Shown here piece after piece: positions 6,436 through 9,584 of a stretch of DNA of 9,584 nt. The notes beneath the pieces are model-generated. The model was given only the letters and a program-made list of their open reading frames with translations. It was not told the DNA's origin and ran no database searches. Numbering within the stretch: the stretch's first letter is position 1; each line of letters opens with the position of its first letter. The position numbers and the translations under genes are program-made. This stretch comes from CAZFQD01 sp964520885 (GTDB lineage Bacteria; Bacillota; Clostridia; Oscillospirales; SIG519): contig CAZFQD010000086.1 in NCBI GenBank assembly GCA_964520885.1, positions 1 to 9,584 on the forward strand. Direction: 5' to 3'.

Positions 6436-6660
6436 ATGTCTAAACCAAAAACTCCGTTAGTTCCTTCGGCAAGAGATGCACTAACAAAGTTTAAAATGGA
6501 ATGTGCAGCTGAAATTGGCCGTGTTCAATATTGTAAAGAAAACAATGACCATTACAAAGGAGATTTATCTTCAAAAGTAAATGGTAGTGAAGGCGGACCA
6601 ATTGGTGGACAAATGGTAAAAAAAATGATACAACAGTATCAAAATCAGATGGTTAAGTAA
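6436..6660 (+). CDS. Small acid-soluble spore protein, alpha/beta type (74 aa)
   Basis: This 74-residue SASP reads SARDALTKFKMECAAEIG (11-28), YKGDLSSKVNG (40-50) and GGPIGGQMVKKMIQQYQNQM (53-72). This is the standard two-helix alpha/beta SASP with the GxxGGxMVKxMI DNA-binding helix. ECAAEIG (22-28) fits the GPR cleavage site, where cutting after the first Glu releases amino acids on germination. The N-terminal SKPKTPLVP leader is usual for this type. ATG 6436 has AAGGAG (6424-6429) 6 nt upstream. A longer in-frame version from 6385 would overlap the preceding SASP gene and lacks a ribosome binding site, so it is rejected. Expression is expected in the forespore under sigma-G, by family knowledge. 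A strong terminator follows 11 nt after the stop. Confidence 0.92.
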   Translation: MSKPKTPLVPSARDALTKFKMECAAEIGRVQYCKENNDHYKGDLSSKVNGSEGGPIGGQMVKKMIQQYQNQMVK

Positions 6661-6671
6661 TTAATTATCTA

Positions 6672-6706
6672 AAAAACGGTTTTAGTAATTTACTAAAACC
6701 GTTTTT
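6672..6706 (+). terminator. Intrinsic terminator after the SASP pair
   Basis: A 16-bp perfect stem (6672-6687 with 6691-6706) closes a 3-nt loop, ATT. The base of the stem is AAAAACGG/CCGTTTTT, so the right arm itself supplies the T-run, followed by TTATTATTAA. The A-run on the left means it could also stop transcription coming from the right. It separates the spore-protein unit from the ECF/DUF4153 unit. Confidence 0.93.
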
Positions 6707-6723
6707 ATTATTAATATTATATA

Positions 6724-6752
6724 TAGACAAAAGTTAAATTTTATGATATTTT
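6724..6752 (+). promoter_or_regulatory. Candidate promoter of the ECF S-component/DUF4153 operon
   Basis: TAGACA (6724-6729) and TATTTT (6747-6752) are 17 bp apart, with TGA just before the -10 (extended -10). Transcription would begin near 6759. That is downstream of the ATG at 6743, so it supports the later start (6800) of the following gene. The leader of about 40 nt is too short for a riboswitch. Confidence 0.45.
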
Positions 6753-6799
6753 ATTATTGTAAAAGGTATAAAATTGGTTATCATTGGAGTAAACTATAT

Positions 6800-7363
6800 A
6801 TGGTAGAAACTATTTTAGGGGCAATACTTTTAATTTTAGCAATTGTTTACGGCAAAAGTTTTAGAAAATATTCATTGAAAGAATATATTACCCTTTCCAC
6901 ATTTGTTGCAATTGCAGTTGCTTTTAGAGTTGCTTTGCAAGTAATACCAAATGCAAAACCGACTTCATTTATTATAATAATGGCGGGAATTATTTTTGGC
7001 CCTGCCGCAGGATTAGCGGTTGGTTTATTGGTTACCTTGCTTTCAAGTTTAATGTTGGGAATTGGTCCATATATAATTTGGCAAGCATTTTGCTGGGGTA
7101 TAATGGGTTTAATTGCTTACTATTTTAGAAATACTAACAAATTAGTAATTGCAATTTATGGATTTGTTTGGGGATTTTTATTTGGTTGGATAACTAATAT
7201 GTGGTATTGGTTTAATTTTATTCAGGTGCATAATTTTGAAACTTTTATGTTTGGGCATATTAATAGTTTTCCGTTTGATTTAGTTCATGCAGTAACCAAT
7301 TTTATTTTACTTTTGGCTTTTCCAAGAGCAATTATAGAAAAACTTATTAAAACAAAAAATTAA
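6800..7363 (+). CDS. ECF transporter S component (substrate-binding membrane subunit)
   Basis: This 187-residue, very hydrophobic protein has about six membrane helices. It shows the S-component pattern: FVAIAVAFRVALQVIPNAKP (35-54), FIIIMAGIIFGPAAGLAVGL (57-76), LMLGIGPYIIWQAFCWGIMG (84-103), then IAIYGFVWGFLFGWITN. Ala37, Ala41 and Ala45 form the AxxxA series that packs against the T subunit. S components bind a vitamin or metal and dock onto a shared EcfA/A'/T module, encoded elsewhere since no such genes are here. The GxGPYxxWQ.F.WG block recalls cobalamin-type (CbrT-like) S components, but the substrate is a guess. ATG 6800 is preferred, with GGAG (6786-6789) 10 nt upstream. ATG 6743 has no ribosome binding site, lies before the predicted transcription start and adds a basic, non-conserved leader. 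Its stop touches the next gene. Confidence 0.8.
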   Translation: MVETILGAILLILAIVYGKSFRKYSLKEYITLSTFVAIAVAFRVALQVIPNAKPTSFIIIMAGIIFGPAAGLAVGLLVTLLSSLMLGIGPYIIWQAFCWGIMGLIAYYFRNTNKLVIAIYGFVWGFLFGWITNMWYWFNFIQVHNFETFMFGHINSFPFDLVHAVTNFILLLAFPRAIIEKLIKTKN

Positions 7364-7377
7364 TGGAGGTGCATATC

Positions 7378-9189
7378 TTGAAGAATATATTAAATATATT
7401 ACTAAGACCAATTAAGGCGACAGTATATTCCTTTTCGCGATTTCCAATTACAACTGTATACCTTTTCTTGCTTTTTGCATTTTTTTCTTTTATGGTTCAA
7501 TATGAAAACTTAGATAGTAAATTAACATTTTCAATTATTTTTTGTGCTGTTTTTGGTGCTTTGCTCAATATGATATTAGTAGCGTCTAAGGAAAGAATTA
7601 ATTTAGTAAAGAAATATTGGTATATTGCTTTAATATGTGGCGTTATTGCACCTGTTATTTTGTATTTAATTTTGCATTTTACTTTGTTAGATGATTTAAT
7701 GAAGGTAAGAGTAATTATTTTAAATATTTGCCTATTAATTTCATTTTTGCTTATTCCTTGTTATAAAAGCCAAAAGTTTAACATTAATAATACTTTTTTA
7801 ATTACAGTTAAAGCCGCTTTCATCTCATTCATTTATGGGTTAGCTCTATTTTTAGCACTATTGTTTTTGGCAACTTCTATTAAAGGATTGCTTTGGAATG
7901 ATATGAGCGAAAAAGTTTTTGCCCATATTGCAGTTTTTTCCGGTTTCGTTACCACAGTTTTCTTTACAGGTTATTTTCCATTATTTAATGATGAGCAAGA
8001 TGATGAAAGATTTATTACTACCTCAAGGGTAACACTTTTTATTGAAGTGTTGATTTCTTATATTATTATTCCTGTTTTATTAGCTTTTACTTTGGTTTTT
8101 TTGGGCTATGCCGCTAAAATTATTATTTTGTGGGATTGGCCGAAAAATCAATTTGCTCTTTATTCATCTTTATATATTTTGTTTGGTCTTATAATTTACT
8201 TTTTTGCTTCTAATATTGAAAATGCGTTTTCTCGTTTTTATAGATTTTTATTTCCAAAACTTTTAATTCTTGTTGTTGGACTTCAAAGCATATCTATATT
8301 TTTACGGGTATTCGCTTATGGTTTAACAGAAAAAAGATATTACTTAATTTTATTTTGGGTTTTTGCACTTTTTTGTAGTATTTGGTTTAGCATTAAGCCA
8401 ATTAAGAAAAACCAAACAGCTCCAATTGTATTAATATGCCTTTTGATTTTATCAGTGCTTCCTATCATAAATTTTTCTGAAACCTCTATTTTTTCACAAG
8501 TAATAAGAGCAGAAAGCATTTTAAAGAAAAACGAAATGCTAATTGGTGGTAATATTAAAGCTAATTCCAATATAAATAAAGAGGATAAACAGCAAATAAC
8601 AGATATTTTGAGGTATTTAGATGAAAAACAAAAACTTTCAAATATTAATTGGTTACCAAAAGAATTTAGTTTGGACAAAACAAATGAATATTTTGGCTTT
8701 AGTATAGATGAAAATAATGTTCCGCAAAAGCTTACTAATTTTACCTATATTTTAGAAGAAATAAGCATTCCAATTAGTGATTATGAATTTGCAATTAAGC
8801 CAACAAAGGAATTTTCAAATAACTTAGAAATAAGCAATGCCGCCTTTATAGGTAAAAAAGGGAACTATTATTTTGAATTATTAACTGACCATAGTGAAGC
8901 AACTACATTGCTTACCTTGAAATTAAATGACAAGGTAATTATAACTTCTGATTTAAATAATTTTTTTGAAAATTTAAAAAATGATTATTCCGTAGATTTT
9001 TCAAATGATAATAATATTAAAGAAAATGCAGTGAAAAAGCCATTTTCAAAAATGTTCACTGTTTTAGAAGGAGAAGGTTCAAAACTTTTAATCGTATTTA
9101 ATTCAATAAATTATAATCAAATAACTAATTCAAAGTATGATTTAATAAAAGCAGTTGATTTCACATTTGAACTTTATTTTAAAGAATAA
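7378..9189 (+). CDS. DUF4153 family multi-spanning membrane protein
   Basis: The protein has 603 residues. An N-terminal half of about eleven hydrophobic segments (roughly 24-41, 48-70, 81-102, 110-127, 141-167, 182-202, 217-246, 258-278, 292-312, 320-338, 348-364) is followed by a soluble domain, 370-603, probably outside the membrane. The DUF4153 hallmark is ENAFSRFYRFLFPKLLIL (281-298) followed by FLRVFAYGLTEKRYY (308-322). The segment FSQVIRAESILKKNEML (372-388) after the last helix is also usual. Function unknown. TTG 7378 is chosen because GGAGG (7365-7369) lies 8 nt upstream. The ATG at 7363 overlaps the previous stop codon, has no Shine-Dalgarno of its own, and would put that GGAGG inside the gene. 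The tight coupling to the ECF S component suggests a shared role, but this is inference. Confidence 0.85.
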   Translation: MKNILNILLRPIKATVYSFSRFPITTVYLFLLFAFFSFMVQYENLDSKLTFSIIFCAVFGALLNMILVASKERINLVKKYWYIALICGVIAPVILYLILHFTLLDDLMKVRVIILNICLLISFLLIPCYKSQKFNINNTFLITVKAAFISFIYGLALFLALLFLATSIKGLLWNDMSEKVFAHIAVFSGFVTTVFFTGYFPLFNDEQDDERFITTSRVTLFIEVLISYIIIPVLLAFTLVFLGYAAKIIILWDWPKNQFALYSSLYILFGLIIYFFASNIENAFSRFYRFLFPKLLILVVGLQSISIFLRVFAYGLTEKRYYLILFWVFALFCSIWFSIKPIKKNQTAPIVLICLLILSVLPIINFSETSIFSQVIRAESILKKNEMLIGGNIKANSNINKEDKQQITDILRYLDEKQKLSNINWLPKEFSLDKTNEYFGFSIDENNVPQKLTNFTYILEEISIPISDYEFAIKPTKEFSNNLEISNAAFIGKKGNYYFELLTDHSEATTLLTLKLNDKVIITSDLNNFFENLKNDYSVDFSNDNNIKENAVKKPFSKMFTVLEGEGSKLLIVFNSINYNQITNSKYDLIKAVDFTFELYFKE

Positions 9190-9250
9190 AAATATAAAGT
9201 TACTATTTCAGAACTCCCCATAAAAAATAATATGACTTTCCAAAAGTTTA

Positions 9251-9344
9251 AGTGTCTTTGCGAACCAGTCCGTAGACTGGTGTGGCAATCCATTCCTAAT
9301 TGGACGATGGTTAGAGATTGCCACGCTTCGCTCGCAAAGACATT
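9251..9344. repeat. REP/MITE-like nested palindromic element
   Basis: Three nested dyads are visible. The outer arms are TGTCTTTGCGA (9253-9263) and TCGCAAAGACA (9332-9342). The inner arms are GTGGCAATC (9282-9290) and GATTGCCAC (9316-9324). A hairpin ACCAGTC/GACTGGT (9264-9270 and 9275-9281) with loop CGTA lies between the left arms, and CGCTTCGCTCG separates the right arms. The element is far more GC-rich than its surroundings. Its GTCTTTGCGA...GTGGCAATC vocabulary resembles the dispersed TCATTGCGAG...GCAATC repeats of many bacterial genomes, which RAYT transposases may spread. It lies 60 bp after the DUF4153 stop and could also act as a transcript end or stabiliser. No coding capacity. Confidence 0.75.
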
Positions 9345-9385
9345 GAGATTAGGTCTGAATAGTTACAATATAAAAAAACATTTTG

Positions 9386-9414
9386 TTGACTTTTCTAATA
9401 AACAAGAGTATAAT
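9386..9414 (+). promoter_or_regulatory. Strong sigma-A promoter reading out of the window
   Basis: TTGACT (9386-9391) and TATAAT (9409-9414) are exactly 17 bp apart. Transcription would start near 9421. No gene lies between there and the window end, so the transcript is a long leader, a small RNA or the start of a gene beyond 9584. The stretch 9190-9584 otherwise holds only the REP-like element, a second promoter-like site and AT-rich sequence. Confidence 0.6.
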
Positions 9415-9485
9415 TTCATTAGTATTAAAAATAATTGGTGAATTATATGTAAATGTGTTTTATATTTTAGTTAATTTTACCATTA

Positions 9486-9511
9486 TTATAGTATATAAAG
9501 TATGCTATAAT
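9486..9511 (+). promoter_or_regulatory. Extended -10 promoter overlapped by an operator-like dyad
   Basis: TATAAT (9506-9511) is preceded by TGC (extended -10), with only a weak -35 (TTATTA, 9483-9488). A dyad, TTATAGTATA (9486-9495) and TATGCTATAA (9501-9510), pairs over ten positions with one G-U and covers the -10 region. This arrangement suits a repressor site. In such AT-rich DNA it may also be chance. Confidence 0.35.
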
Positions 9512-9572
9512 TAATATATAAAATAAAAATTGATAGTGTAAAAACTTTTATGAAAACTTCTGAAACAAACCC

Positions 9573-9578
9573 TTGACA
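9573..9578 (+). promoter_or_regulatory. Perfect -35 hexamer at the window edge
   Basis: TTGACA occurs 6 nt before the end of the window. A matching -10 would fall at about 9596, outside what I can see, so this is only half a promoter. Together with the sites at 9386 and 9506 it suggests tandem promoters for a downstream gene. Confidence 0.3.
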
Positions 9579-9584
9579 GCCAAA

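Noticed and set aside
9272..9275. GTAG tetranucleotide in the repeat as the RAYT recognition mark known from enterobacterial REPs
   Set aside because: It lies in the loop of a hairpin, not at its foot, and a 4-base match carries no weight.
9232..9441. A 69-codon + strand reading frame
   Set aside because: It runs through the nested palindrome, has no ribosome binding site and shows no protein-like character; a by-product of the repeat.
1..9584. CRISPR array, tRNA, rRNA or riboswitch
   Set aside because: I saw no regularly spaced repeats, no cloverleaf sequences, and no leader long or conserved enough for a known riboswitch class.

Overview
The window is AT-rich, with strong AGGAGG-type ribosome binding sites, frequent TTG starts, canonical sigma-A promoters and two alpha/beta-type small acid-soluble spore proteins. 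This points to an endospore-forming, low-GC Firmicute of the Clostridia type; I cannot name the species. All recognisable genes lie on the + strand.

Left part (1-2655), accessory in character. It opens with the 3' end of a REP-associated tyrosine transposase (RAYT, IS200-like). Next is a 506-residue caspase-like (peptidase C14) protein with intact His/Cys motifs and a long C-terminal region I cannot assign. A gene for an HNH nuclease of CxxC-HNH-CxxC type follows. Between these two genes lies a short reading frame that starts inside the caspase gene and carries a GNG motif reminiscent of SIR2-like proteins. It stops after about 40 codons and appears to be a decayed or frameshifted gene. A caspase-like protease next to a nuclease looks like a candidate anti-phage or abortive-infection module, and this is the most interesting part of the window. 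That function is inferred only from domains and adjacency.

Middle part (2739-6141). A perfect 12-bp inverted repeat separates the putative defence genes from an ABC operon. The operon has a textbook promoter (TTGAAA, 17 bp, extended TATAAT) and a leader of about 110 nt. It encodes one ATPase and two paralogous six-helix permeases, which probably form an ABC-2 type exporter with a heterodimeric membrane part. Uracil-DNA glycosylase (ung) follows 23 nt downstream (counted to its TTG start) and may be co-transcribed.

Spore-protein part (6214-6706). Two small SASP genes lie in tandem, the first of them only 56 codons long, and end at a near-perfect 16-bp-stem terminator.

Right part (6724-9584). 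A promoter leads into an ECF-transporter S component, overlapped or abutted by a DUF4153 multi-spanning membrane protein. After these comes a compact nested-palindrome element resembling REP/MITE sequences, which may relate to the RAYT fragment at the left edge. The last 240 bases hold no gene but contain two candidate promoters, one coinciding with an operator-like dyad, and a perfect -35 hexamer at the edge. A gene just outside the window is the likely target.
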